From positions 1 through 62,623 of the forward strand of contig JAEYTO010000015.1 of assembly GCA_023433925.1 (NCBI GenBank): a DNA stretch of 62,623 nt, given 5' to 3'. Below are positions 19,192 to 28,378 of the stretch, piece after piece. The DNA is from Pseudomonadota bacterium. GTDB lineage: Bacteria > Desulfobacterota > Desulfovibrionia > Desulfovibrionales > Desulfovibrionaceae. Both the position numbers and the translations under genes were made by a program. The notes beneath the pieces are model-generated. The model did not search any database. It was not told the origin of the DNA and saw only the letters and a list, made by a program, of their open reading frames with translations. Numbering within the stretch: the stretch's first letter is position 1; each line of letters starts with the position of its first letter.

Positions 19192-20046
19192 ATGGCTACA
19201 AGCGGCGTACAGGGATTGCACATGGACATGGTGAGCGGCTGGCTGCTCACGAGCGGCCTGCGCATCGCGCTCATCCTGGTCATCATGTATGTGGCCACGC
19301 GCGCGGCGCGCTTCGTCGCCACGCGCATCTTCGCGGTCTTCACCGCCAAGGACTCCTCGGAGATCAAAAAGCGGGCCGACACGTTCACGTCGATCATCCG
19401 CATGCTCATGACCATCGGCATCGTGGCCATGGGCGTGGTGAGCATCCTGAGCGAGCTGGGCGTGGAGATCGGCCCGATGCTCGCCGCCGCCGGCGTGCTC
19501 GGCCTAGCCGTGGGCTTCGGCGCCCAGCACCTCGTGCAGGATGTCATCAGCGGTTTCTTCCTCCTGCTGGAGGACCAGCTCCGCGTGGGTGACGTGGTCG
19601 AGGTGGCCGGCAAGAGCGGGCTGGTGGAGCGGCTGACCCTGCGCACGGTGGTCCTGCGCAGCCTGGACGGGAGCGTGCACTTCGTGCGCGCGGGCCAGAT
19701 CAACATCGTGACGAACATGACCAAGGATTTTTCGCGCTACGTGCTCGACGTGGGCGTGGCCTACCGCGAGAACGTGGACCGGGTCATGGAGATCCTGCGC
19801 GAGCTCGACGCGGAGTTGCGAGCCGATCCGGTATTGGGTCCGGGCATGACGGAACCCATTGAGATACTCGGCCTGGACAAGTTCACGGATTCGGCGTTCG
19901 TGATACGGGCCAGGCTGACGACCAAGCCCGGCCGGCAGTGGGAGATCGGCCGCGAGTTCAACCGCAGGCTCAAGAAGCGTTTCGATGCCGAGGGCATCGA
20001 GATCCCCTTCCCGCGCATGACCGTGTACACGGGACAGAACAAGTAG
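19192..20046 (+). CDS. mscS: Small-conductance mechanosensitive channel
   Basis: This 284-residue channel opens under membrane tension to release osmolytes on hypo-osmotic shock. Three membrane helices are followed by the pore helix (EIGPMLAAAGVLGLAVGFGAQHLVQDVISGFFLLLEDQLRVGD), which is the MscS signature, and the beta and C-terminal cage domains (to PFPRMTVYTG). The ATG at 19192 is preferred over the ATG at 19186 because GGGAGG lies directly before it and would overlap the latter. It is a single-gene unit followed by a strong palindromic terminator. Confidence 0.95.
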   Translation: MATSGVQGLHMDMVSGWLLTSGLRIALILVIMYVATRAARFVATRIFAVFTAKDSSEIKKRADTFTSIIRMLMTIGIVAMGVVSILSELGVEIGPMLAAAGVLGLAVGFGAQHLVQDVISGFFLLLEDQLRVGDVVEVAGKSGLVERLTLRTVVLRSLDGSVHFVRAGQINIVTNMTKDFSRYVLDVGVAYRENVDRVMEILRELDAELRADPVLGPGMTEPIEILGLDKFTDSAFVIRARLTTKPGRQWEIGREFNRRLKKRFDAEGIEIPFPRMTVYTGQNK

Positions 20047-20114
20047 AACGGACCCTCGCCTCCGCATGGCCCGGCCAAGGCTTCGTCCTGGCGCAGGGCT
20101 CGCGAGCCGTTTTT

Positions 20115-20154
20115 GCGAGAGAGGCCCCTTTTTGAAAAAAGGGGCCTCTCTCGC
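20115..20154. terminator. Long palindromic terminator after mscS
   Basis: GCGAGAGAGGCCCCTTTTT and AAAAAAGGGGCCTCTCTCGC form a near-perfect 40-base palindrome. U-rich stretches inside the stem allow termination in either direction. It resembles repeat family C in its GAGAGAGG arms. Confidence 0.75.
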
Positions 20155-20177
20155 GCGCTCTCCACCAAAAACTTTTG

Positions 20178-20288
20178 ATATTATTTCAGCATCCTGCCTG
20201 GGTGGCGCAGTCAAAAGACGAGGTTCCAAGGGGGCCGCGCCCCCTGGCCGCCGGAGGCAGCATGAAACGACCTTTGTCACTGATCTGA
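20178..20288. repeat. Intergenic repeat family D, copy D2
   Basis: It starts ATATTATTTCAGCAT and ends CCTTTGTCACTGATCTGAG. It contains the GC hairpin GGGGGCCGCGCCCCC and 'TGGCCGCCGGAGGCAG'. It matches D1 (10573-10686) along its whole length. A truncated family C hairpin (to about 20311) follows before the outer-membrane gene. Confidence 0.8.
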
Positions 20289-20323
20289 GAGAACTCCGCG
20301 CCCTCTCTCGGCCGCCTGGCCGG

Positions 20324-20917
20324 CTAGAAGTACACGCTCAGGCCGAGGGAAGGCCTGATGAAGGTGCGGTCGTAGTCGTTGTTGCCCTGCTCCAGCTCGC
20401 GCTGGCCGAGCTCCACGATCATCTCCAGAGCCACGGCGTCGGAGAAGAAGTACTCGAAGCCGCCTTCGACCATGATCATCCAGCCATCGGCGTCAACGTC
20501 CTCCGCTCCCGCTGCTTCGTAGTCCACATTGTAGAAACCGTACCCCAGGCCCGTGCCCAGGAGCATGTTGACATCGTTGCTTAGGGGCAGGTGCACGCGC
20601 ACCATGGGACCGAAGACGACATCCGTGGAACTGTAGCCGTCTCCCTGGATTTCTCCCTTGCGCCCCTCGGCCATGAGCCGGGCGCCGAACTCGAAGTTGT
20701 CGGCGAACAGATAGCCCAGGCGCAGGTTGCCGGCCAGAATGCGCTCCTCTCCCATGTCCCCTGGATAGCCGTCGTCCGTGTCGAGGAAGGTGGCCGAGGC
20801 GTTGAAGCCGCCGCCCAGGGCCACGGTGCCCTGCATGACGTCCGCGGCCAGGACCGGCTGGAGCGTCGAAACCATGATGCACGCCAAACCTGCGAGCATG
20901 ATGCATGCTCTTTTCAT
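20324..20917 (-). CDS. Outer-membrane beta-barrel protein
   Basis: This 197-residue protein has a signal peptide (MKRACIMLAGLACIMVSTLQ, cleavage near 'LAADV'). Barrel-type strands follow ('FNASATFLDTDDG', 'NLRLGYLFADNFEFGARLMAEG', 'GGFEYFFSDAVALEMIVELGQ'), ending SLGLSVYF with a terminal Phe. The start at 20917 has GGAGG upstream; the longer reading to 21121 lacks a signal peptide. It is similar in design to the gene at 10764 and likewise sits beside repeat D. Confidence 0.82.
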   Translation of the reverse strand: MKRACIMLAGLACIMVSTLQPVLAADVMQGTVALGGGFNASATFLDTDDGYPGDMGEERILAGNLRLGYLFADNFEFGARLMAEGRKGEIQGDGYSSTDVVFGPMVRVHLPLSNDVNMLLGTGLGYGFYNVDYEAAGAEDVDADGWMIMVEGGFEYFFSDAVALEMIVELGQRELEQGNNDYDRTFIRPSLGLSVYF

Positions 20918-21149
20918 CGCGAGTCCTCCGGGTGTGTATGATGATGCACGGACACCGCAGGCTACCGATGAAGGAGAGGCCGCGTCAAGGCCATGCACGG
21001 GGCGGTCAGCCTCGGGCGCAAGGCTCATGGGCGGCGCGGCATGCGGCCGCCATGCGCGTCTTGGCCTTCCGCCGGCCGGAAAGGCCTGCATTGAAATGGC
21101 GGGCTTAGAGGACCGCCTCATGGGGAAGGTCCTTGGCGGGTCGAGCCTG

Positions 21150-21170
21150 GGGAAGGCAAAGTCTTTCCCG
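21150..21170. repeat. Hairpin repeat, family C variant
   Basis: GGGGAAGGC-AAA-GTCTTTCCC forms a small imperfect hairpin close to element A3, between the gene starting at 20917 and the gene ending at 21327. Confidence 0.45.
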
Positions 21171-21190
21171 GTCGATCCGCGCGCCGCTCC

Positions 21191-21315
21191 AGAGCAGATT
21201 GCTTTTAAGACGCCCGCTCCGGCGTTGACGGCGCAAGTGAATTGCGCCTACGCCCATGCGGCGGCAAGCCATGCCGACGCATGGCTGGCAGAGCATTTTC
21301 AAAAGCAAATGCTCA
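21191..21315. repeat. MITE-like repeat family A, copy A3
   Basis: This copy is inverted relative to A1. It starts AGAGCAGATTGCTTTT and ends AAAAGCAAATGCTC. The middle ('CGGCGTTGACGGCGCAAGTG', 'GCGGCAAGCCATGC') is nearly identical to A1. No TA is kept at the borders (CC before, AG after). Confidence 0.85.
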
Positions 21316-21326
21316 GCCGCGGCCTC

Positions 21327-21962
21327 TCAGGCCGTGCCGCCCAGCTCGCGGGCCTGCCCGATCCTGCTCTCGCCCTGCCGGACGGACTCCAGGGCGAACT
21401 GGTCCTCCAGGAAGGCGAACGATGCGCCCAGGGGCAGGGGTTGCTTGCGCAGGAGATGGCCGTCCCTGAAATAGACCAGGATACGCTCGGGCTCCTGCAC
21501 GACGATCCCGTGGAAGCCGGGCAGCCTGACGCTCCTCGCGTGCGGGCCCTTGCGCCGTTCGGCCGCGGTCTTGCTCTGCGCCATGAACAGCTTGCGCGGG
21601 GCGATGCGCCTGAGTTGATCCTCGGTCATGTCCAGGGCGTCCGCGAGTTGCGGGAAGCTCGGGCGGCGGCCGGTCTGGCAGGCGTAGAGATCGGAGGCTT
21701 CGAGCATGTCGCGCAGGCTCTCCACGGGCCAGGGTATGCGTACTCGGCCGGCGGCCAGCGTGGCGACCTCCACGCCCATGGCCTTCACGAAGGCTTTGAA
21801 ACGGACGAGATACGTTTTTTGCACACCGAGACGCATGGCGATTTCATTCACGCTAGGCATGGAGCCATGCCTGTGGTAATGCTCGCAGATGAACACGTAT
21901 ATATCCCTGTAGCTTGTCCTTGATGCACCCTGCCGCGTGGATTGGGATCGTCTCTGGTACAT
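21327..21962 (-). CDS. HTH DNA-binding protein of unknown family
   Basis: This 211-residue protein has an N-terminal winged-helix-like segment ('SYRDIYVFICEHYHRHGSMPSVNEIAMRLGVQ', about residues 17-48) that resembles the LexA N-terminal domain. A second helical repeat ('RPSFPQLADALDMTEDQLRRI') follows. No peptidase residues of LexA (Ser/Lys pair) are evident in the C-terminal part. GGAGG precedes the ATG at 21962. It is in line with, and downstream of, the radical-SAM gene but separated by a terminator, so it has its own promoter. A regulatory role is likely; targets are unknown. Confidence 0.65.
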   Translation of the reverse strand: MYQRRSQSTRQGASRTSYRDIYVFICEHYHRHGSMPSVNEIAMRLGVQKTYLVRFKAFVKAMGVEVATLAAGRVRIPWPVESLRDMLEASDLYACQTGRRPSFPQLADALDMTEDQLRRIAPRKLFMAQSKTAAERRKGPHARSVRLPGFHGIVVQEPERILVYFRDGHLLRKQPLPLGASFAFLEDQFALESVRQGESRIGQARELGGTA

Positions 21963-22135
21963 AACACCTCCGCACATGCCAATGCAGAGAGAATACCAGT
22001 CCGGCCGCGTGCGGACCTCCTGGGCATGCGTCGGACGCAACCGCCATGGTGAGCGCAGGCCCTGAAACGCCAAACCGACGATGCGCGAGCGCATGCCCTG
22101 ATCCGGGCAGCCCGTGGCAGGCAAGAGGAAAAGGA

Positions 22136-22168
22136 AAAGGCCCGCCGGGAACGTTCCCGGCGGGCCTT
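22136..22168 (-). terminator. Rho-independent terminator
   Basis: AAGGCCCGCCGGGAAC-GTTCCCGGCGGGCCTT is a perfect palindrome followed on the minus strand by TTCCTTTTCC. It ends the radical-SAM transcript, whose stop is at 22198. Confidence 0.85.
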
Positions 22169-22197
22169 CGGCATGGGCGCGGCGAATGCGGCCCGGC

Positions 22198-23688
22198 TCA
22201 AGCCGGGCTCTGGGAGCCGAACATGCGCCGGGCACACTTCTCGAAGTGCAGACCATAGATGGCCAGCTCCACGGCGATGGGCAGGGTCCTGAAATGCGTA
22301 AGGCCGGTCTTCAGCACGAGGTGCCAGTAGTGCCAGCGGGCGCGCGAGCGCAGGCCGATGGTCCACATGCTGCGCGCGAAGGCCAGCAGGTCGATCAGGG
22401 TCAGCCTGGTGCGCGCCGTGGGCTTGTACTTGCGCAGGAATGTGTGGATGCGCGGGTAGTAATGCTTGGGGCTGTACAGTGACGCAACGAGGTTCTTGTA
22501 GCCCTGCATGAGCGTGTCCATGCCCATCTTGGGGATGAAGTTGATGGAGCCGTCCGTGTTCTCGCCGCTCGTGTCGGCCAGCAGACGGTCCTCGGCCTTG
22601 AGCCGATGCCACAGGCGCGTGCCGGGCAGGGCGTTGAGCACGCCGACCATGGCCGTGACCACGCCGACCTTCTGGATGAAGCCGAGCTGGGCCTCGAAGA
22701 TGGACTCCTGGTCGCTGTCGAAGCCCACGATGAAGCCGCCCATGACCTGCATGCCGTGGGCGTGGATGGCCTCCACGGCGCGGGTCAGGTCCAGGGCCGT
22801 GTTCTGGTGCTTGCTGCACTCCTTGAGGCTCTCGGGCGAGGGGCTCTCGATGCCCAGGAAGACCTTGTGGAAGTTGGCCATGCTCATGAGCAGCATGAGC
22901 GTCTCGTCCTGGGCCAGGTTCACGCTGGCCTCGGTGAGGAACTGGAAAGGATGGCGGCGCTTCTTCTGCCAGGCGATGATCTCGGGCAGGAGCTGCTTGA
23001 CCTTGTCCTTGTTGCCGATGAAGTTGTCGTCCACGACGAAGACCGACCCGCGCCAGCCCGCGTCCCAAAGCGCGTCCAGCTCGCGGAGCATCTGCGCGGG
23101 CGTCTTGGTGCGCGGCACGCGGCCGTTCATGACGATGATGTCGCAGAACTCGCAGTTGAAGGGACAGCCGCGCGAAAACTGCACGGCCATGGTCGCGTAG
23201 CGCCTGAAGTCGATGAGCGACCACATGGGCGCCGGGGTCTTGGTGATGTCCGGCTTCTCCTCCGAGGCGTAGACGGCTTGCGGACGGCCCGCTTCCAGGT
23301 CGCGCAGGAACAGGGGCAGGGTGATCTCGGCCTCGTTGAGCACGAAGTGGTCCACGCCCGGAAACAGGTGCGGCGAGGAGGAGAAGGCCGGGCCTCCGGC
23401 GACCACGCGCTTGCCGGCCTCCTTGCAGCGCCGGATGATCTCCAGCGCGCCGTCCTTCTGCACGAGCATGGCGCCGATGAAGACCATGTCGGCCCAGGCG
23501 ATGTCCTCGTCGCGCAGCTCCTCCACATTGCAGTCCACCAGCCGCTTGTCCCATTCCTCCGGGAGCATGGCCGCCACCGTGAGCAGGCCGAGCGGCGGGT
23601 AGGCCGCGGCCTTGGAGATGAAGCGCAGCACATGCTTGAAGCTCCAGAAAGTGTCCGGATAGCTGGGATAGGCGAGCAGGATGCGCAT
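22198..23688 (-). CDS. B12-binding-domain radical SAM enzyme (DUF4070 type)
   Basis: This 496-residue protein has an N-terminal cobalamin-binding Rossmann domain (MRILLAYPSYPDTFWSF.. to about 140). A radical SAM core with the [4Fe-4S] motif CPFNCEFC (about 175-182) follows. The SAM-binding blocks are 'SVFVVDDNFIGNKDKV' and 'FLTEASVNLA', and a DUF4070 C-terminus contains 'VGVLNALPGTRLWHRL'. Relatives catalyse methylation or ring chemistry on lipids such as hopanoids. The substrate here cannot be read. The start at 23688 has a weak site; a TATATC -10-like box lies upstream on the minus strand. Confidence 0.9.
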   Translation of the reverse strand: MRILLAYPSYPDTFWSFKHVLRFISKAAAYPPLGLLTVAAMLPEEWDKRLVDCNVEELRDEDIAWADMVFIGAMLVQKDGALEIIRRCKEAGKRVVAGGPAFSSSPHLFPGVDHFVLNEAEITLPLFLRDLEAGRPQAVYASEEKPDITKTPAPMWSLIDFRRYATMAVQFSRGCPFNCEFCDIIVMNGRVPRTKTPAQMLRELDALWDAGWRGSVFVVDDNFIGNKDKVKQLLPEIIAWQKKRRHPFQFLTEASVNLAQDETLMLLMSMANFHKVFLGIESPSPESLKECSKHQNTALDLTRAVEAIHAHGMQVMGGFIVGFDSDQESIFEAQLGFIQKVGVVTAMVGVLNALPGTRLWHRLKAEDRLLADTSGENTDGSINFIPKMGMDTLMQGYKNLVASLYSPKHYYPRIHTFLRKYKPTARTRLTLIDLLAFARSMWTIGLRSRARWHYWHLVLKTGLTHFRTLPIAVELAIYGLHFEKCARRMFGSQSPA

Positions 23689-23814
23689 GTCCGACCTCGT
23701 GGTTCTGGTTACATCGAACAGATATAATCGAGAAGCACGAAGAGAAAAAGGCCGGAAGTAAATAATTCATCCCGCGAAGCAGGTTGGCGACCGGCGCGGG
23801 CCGGCGGCGCGGGA

Positions 23815-24891
<1,077 letters not shown>

Positions 24892-25006
24892 ATTCTCCTG
24901 AGTCCCGCCCTTGAGCCTTCCTGTTCTGTACGCGTTGTCAATATATGTGCATGGCTCCGGACATGGCAAGCCCCGCCGTGCGGCCATTCCGGGCGTCCTG
25001 CGCAAA

Positions 25007-25042
25007 GCGGCAATTTTTTGCCGCAAGCGGCAGCCAATTGCC
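25007..25042. promoter_or_regulatory. Candidate upstream activating sites of the sigma-54 activator
   Basis: A perfect inverted repeat GCGGCAA-TTTT-TTGCCGC occupies 25007-25024. A second similar half-palindrome (GCGGCAGCCAATTGCC) follows at 25027-25042. They are 55-90 bases upstream of the sigma-54 box, which is normal enhancer spacing. Confidence 0.6.
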
Positions 25043-25096
25043 TTGTATCTTCATGCCGGCCGGGCGTCAATCCAGGCAATGCGCCCTTTTTCACAA

Positions 25097-25112
25097 TGGC
25101 ACGGGTCTTGTT
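25097..25112 (+). promoter_or_regulatory. Sigma-54 (-24/-12) promoter of the TauE/SafE locus
   Basis: TGGCACGGGTCTTGTT matches TGGCACG-N4-TTGC(A/T) except for T instead of C at the -12 element. It is 153 bases upstream of the first gene and faces the long same-strand cluster. Confidence 0.7.
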
Positions 25113-25264
25113 TAGAAGGGGAACAAAGGATTGCAAGCCGCTGAGACAACAGGCGGCTTGCCGGCGGCGGAGACTGATCTGGTGCGGCGTCGGCGGCATG
25201 AATTTGCCGTTTTCGGCGCGCAAGGCGCGTGAACGTAATTCAAAGGCAAGGAGTACTGATCGAC

Positions 25265-26260
25265 ATGCGCGTATCCCCACCCTCAGCCAAGAGGCTCACG
25301 CTCTTTCTGGCAATCGCCGGAGGCCTGGTCATGGCCTTGGCGTTCGTGGCTTTCGCCTCGTCGCCCGAGAACCAGCAGGCCGTGGCCGACGCGGCCGTGG
25401 CCGCTGGCGCTCCGGCGGGCGATCCCTGGTGGAAATGGCCGAGCATCCTCCTGTTCTTCTGCTTCGGCCTGGGCATCATCGCCGTGCTCGCCGGCGTGGG
25501 TGGCGGCGTGCTCTTCGTGCCGCTGGTGAGCGGCTTCTTCCCCTTCCATCTCGACTTCGTGCGCGGCGCGGGCCTGCTCGTGGCCTTGGCCGGAGCGCTC
25601 GCGGCCGGTCCGGGCCTGCTCAAGCGCAATCTGGCCAGCCTGCGGCTGGCGCTGCCCGTGGCGCTCATCGCCTCGAGCTGCGCCATCGTCGGGGCCATGA
25701 TCGGCCTGGCCCTGCCCACCAATATCGTGCAGATGGCCCTGGGCGGCACGATCCTGTTCATCGCCGTGCTCCTGCTGACCTCCAAGAACGTCGTGCGCCC
25801 CGTGGTCACCAAGCAGGACGCCGTCGGCGCGGCCCTGGGTCTCAATGGCGCGTACTACGACGCCTCCACGGGCGAGACCGTCGACTGGAAGACCCACCGC
25901 ACCCTGCCGGGCCTGCTCCTGTTCATCGTCATCGGCGTCATGGCCGGCATGTTCGGCCTGGGCGCCGGCTGGGCCAACGTTCCGGTGCTCAACCTGCTCA
26001 TGGGTGCGCCGCTCAAGGTCGCCGTGGGCTCCTCCAAGTTTCTCCTGTCCATCACCGACACCTCCGCGGCCTGGGTCTACCTCAACCAGGGCTGCGTCAT
26101 CCCGCTCATGGCCATCCCGTCCATCATCGGACTCATGCTCGGCTCGTTCGTCGGCGTGCGCATCCTTGCCGTGGCCAAGCCGAAGATGATCCGCTACCTG
26201 GTCATCGGCGTGCTCTTCTTTTCCGGCGCCAGGGCGCTCATGAAGGGTCTTGGGATCTAG
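25265..26260 (+). CDS. TauE/SafE-family sulfite/organosulfur exporter
   Basis: This 331-residue inner-membrane protein has about eight to nine helices in two homologous halves. Typical motifs are 'AVLAGVGGGVLFVPLVSGFFPF' (about 75-96) and 'AGMFGLGAGWANVPVLNLLMG' (about 228-248). The family exports sulfite, sulfoacetate or related anions. The start at 25265 has AAGGAG 11 bases upstream. It is the first gene of a same-strand series to 32793 and probably gives the locus its purpose: handling of sulfite-like anions, which is plausible for a sulfate reducer (inference). Confidence 0.9.
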   Translation: MRVSPPSAKRLTLFLAIAGGLVMALAFVAFASSPENQQAVADAAVAAGAPAGDPWWKWPSILLFFCFGLGIIAVLAGVGGGVLFVPLVSGFFPFHLDFVRGAGLLVALAGALAAGPGLLKRNLASLRLALPVALIASSCAIVGAMIGLALPTNIVQMALGGTILFIAVLLLTSKNVVRPVVTKQDAVGAALGLNGAYYDASTGETVDWKTHRTLPGLLLFIVIGVMAGMFGLGAGWANVPVLNLLMGAPLKVAVGSSKFLLSITDTSAAWVYLNQGCVIPLMAIPSIIGLMLGSFVGVRILAVAKPKMIRYLVIGVLFFSGARALMKGLGI

Positions 26261-26279
26261 AACCGCAAGGAGCCAAGAA

Positions 26280-26744
26280 ATGACTACCCAGAAGGAACAT
26301 ATCGACACCAAGGGGAGAAACCTCGCCATGGCCGACCAGACCAAGGCCTCGCCGGAGCAGATCACCTACGCCAACCTGCTCTTCTATGGCTGCTGGGGCG
26401 GGCTTGCCCTCATGGCCCTGACCTACATCATCTATATCACCGGCATCCTCGAGCCCCATGTGCCCGTCGCGCAGGTCACGCAACTGTGGTCCCAGCCCGT
26501 GGGAACCTATCTCCGCGAAGGCAACGTCCCGACCGGTTGGGGCTGGGCCGCGCTTCTCGGCAAAGGCGATTTCCTCAATTTCCTCGGTATCGCCCTGCTG
26601 GCTGGCATGACCATCATCTGCTACATTCCGCTCGTGTTCGTTTATCTCAAGAAGAAAGACATGATCTACGCCGGCATCGCCATCGCCGAGATCCTTGTCC
26701 TTGCCTTCGCCGCCTCGGGCATCGTCGGCGGCGGCGCGCACTAG
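26280..26744 (+). CDS. DUF1634-like membrane partner of TauE/SafE
   Basis: This 154-residue protein has a hydrophilic start (MTTQKEHIDTKGRNLAMADQ), then three helices (about 34-54, 100-125, 130-150). 'FVYLKKKDMIYAGIAIAEILVLAF' agrees with DUF1634 proteins, which are often next to TauE/SafE genes. AAGGAG lies 8 bases before the ATG at 26280, 20 bases after the exporter stop, so they are co-translated. It is probably an accessory subunit (inference). Confidence 0.75.
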   Translation: MTTQKEHIDTKGRNLAMADQTKASPEQITYANLLFYGCWGGLALMALTYIIYITGILEPHVPVAQVTQLWSQPVGTYLREGNVPTGWGWAALLGKGDFLNFLGIALLAGMTIICYIPLVFVYLKKKDMIYAGIAIAEILVLAFAASGIVGGGAH

Positions 26745-26768
26745 GAGCAGGTTGAACGGGGAGGGAAC

Positions 26769-28007
26769 GTGAGGAACACGGCGCGCAGGCTGACCGGAAT
26801 CGACCCGTGCAGGGTGGATCTCGCCGAGATGCTCGACGGGTTGCCCATGGGCATGGCGGTCATCGATGGCCAGGAGACCATCCTCTTCCTCAACAGGAGC
26901 CTGGAGCTCCTGACGGGGTACGGATGTGACGAGGCCGCCGGCCTGCCGGCCCGTCACGTGCTCCATCTGGGCCTTCACCCGCGCGAGCTTGCCGAGCGTG
27001 TCGAGGCGGTGACCGATCTCATCAATCGCCACCGCCGCAAGCTCCCCGTGCGCTTGAAGTCCATGCCGATCGCCGAGGGCCAAGGCCAGGACGCGCGTCG
27101 CCTGCTCGTGATCGAGGACTTGAGCGCCCTCAAGGAGATCGAGGAGCGCGCCCGCAACGTCCTGGCCGGCGCCGAGCTCTTGTCCCGCGGCACGAGCATG
27201 GAGGGCGTCAAGCGTCTCGTGCAGGCCGTGGCCGAGACGGACATCCCCACGCTCGTCACGGGTGAGACAGGCACCGGCAAGGACCTCGTGGCCATGGCCA
27301 TCCACCGGGCCTCGGCCCGCGCGCGCGGCCCCTTCGTCACGGCCACCTGCGGCCCGCTGCCCGAGCACGTCCTGGAGAGCGAGCTTTTCGGCCAGGCCGG
27401 CCAGGGCGACAAGCCCGGCAGCCCCGGCAAGTTCCAGCTCGCGCACGGCGGGACGCTTTACATCGCCGAGATAGGCGACCTGCCGCTGACGCAGCAGGCC
27501 AGGCTCGTGCGCTTCCTCGACGAAGGGGTTGTCCACCCGGTCGGCTCGGTCTCGGGGCAGAAGGTCGACGTGCGGCTCATCGTCTCGACCAACCGCGACC
27601 CCGAGGAGCTCCTGCGCGGCAGGATCCTGCGCGAGGACATCCACCATCGCCTGGGGGTGGCGCGCATCCATCTGCCGCCCCTGCGCGAGCGCGGCGAGGA
27701 CATCGAGTTCCTCCTGGCGCACTTCCTCGACCTGTTCGCCTCGCGCCTCAAGAAGGCCGTGCAGGGCTTCTCGCCCGAGGCCCGGCGCATCCTGACGGCG
27801 TACCCGTATCCGGGCAACGTGCGCGAGCTCAAGAACATCGTGGAGTTCGCGGTCATGATCGCTCGCGGGGCGGCCATCGGGCCGGATTCGCTCCCGAGCC
27901 ACGTACTCACGCTCGGCCGCTCCGAGCGCCACGCGAAGCGGCCCGAAACCTCCTCCCGAGGGCGCAAGGGCGGGCGGGCGGGCGCGACCGGAAAGTCCGC
28001 CAAGTAG
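26769..28007 (+). CDS. PAS-AAA+ protein, degenerate sigma-54-activator relative
   Basis: This 412-residue protein has an N-terminal PAS domain (about 18-120; 'LPMGMAVIDGQETILFLNRSLELLTGYG'). An AAA+ module follows with an intact Walker A (GETGTGKD, 165-172). The GAFTGA loop is gone ('FGQAGQGDKPGSPGKFQLA'). The Walker B Asp is replaced (LYIAEIGD; A233), though E234 is kept. The C-terminal HTH is missing and replaced by a basic tail (RSERHAKRPETSSRGRKGG). It therefore probably neither contacts sigma-54 nor binds DNA in the standard way, and may have become a sensor or adaptor for the neighbouring true activator. This is inference from motif loss. Confidence 0.85.
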   Translation: MRNTARRLTGIDPCRVDLAEMLDGLPMGMAVIDGQETILFLNRSLELLTGYGCDEAAGLPARHVLHLGLHPRELAERVEAVTDLINRHRRKLPVRLKSMPIAEGQGQDARRLLVIEDLSALKEIEERARNVLAGAELLSRGTSMEGVKRLVQAVAETDIPTLVTGETGTGKDLVAMAIHRASARARGPFVTATCGPLPEHVLESELFGQAGQGDKPGSPGKFQLAHGGTLYIAEIGDLPLTQQARLVRFLDEGVVHPVGSVSGQKVDVRLIVSTNRDPEELLRGRILREDIHHRLGVARIHLPPLRERGEDIEFLLAHFLDLFASRLKKAVQGFSPEARRILTAYPYPGNVRELKNIVEFAVMIARGAAIGPDSLPSHVLTLGRSERHAKRPETSSRGRKGGRAGATGKSAK

Positions 28008-28021
28008 AGACCGGAAAGAGC

Positions 28022-28378
28022 ATGCGCGAGAAGAGAGTCCTGATTCCCATATACCGCGAGGAGATCCACCCACGCTTCGACCGCGCCGGGGAGATCCTCC
28101 TGGTGACCGTCAGCGAGGACGGGCAGGTCATGGAACGCAAGAACCTCGTCCTGGCCCAGCCTTCGGCGGACGAGATATGCAACCACGTCCTGCGCGAGCG
28201 CATCACCCATGTCATCTGCGGGGCCATCGAGGAGGAGTACTACCATTACCTGCGCTGGAAGCGCATCGATGTCCTCGACTTCGTGGCCGGCCTGGCGGAG
28301 GAGGCGCTCGGGCGCTTCATCCGGGGCGAGCTGAAATCCGGAGACGTGCTCTTCGGCCGGAAGGCTGTCCATGGCTAA
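28022..28378 (+). CDS. NifX/NafY-like (dinitrogenase Fe-Mo cofactor family) domain protein
   Basis: This 118-residue single domain (MREKRVLIPIYREEIHPRFDRAGEILLVTVSEDG..; 'ERITHVICGAIEEEYYHYLRWKRIDVLDFVAG') fits the RNase-H-like fold shared by NifX, NifY and NifB C-termini, which bind Fe-S or Fe-Mo precursors. No nif genes are nearby. Here it may be a sensor or carrier for a small anion or cluster (inference). It overlaps the next gene by 8 bases (ATGGCTAA). Confidence 0.8.
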   Translation: MREKRVLIPIYREEIHPRFDRAGEILLVTVSEDGQVMERKNLVLAQPSADEICNHVLRERITHVICGAIEEEYYHYLRWKRIDVLDFVAGLAEEALGRFIRGELKSGDVLFGRKAVHG

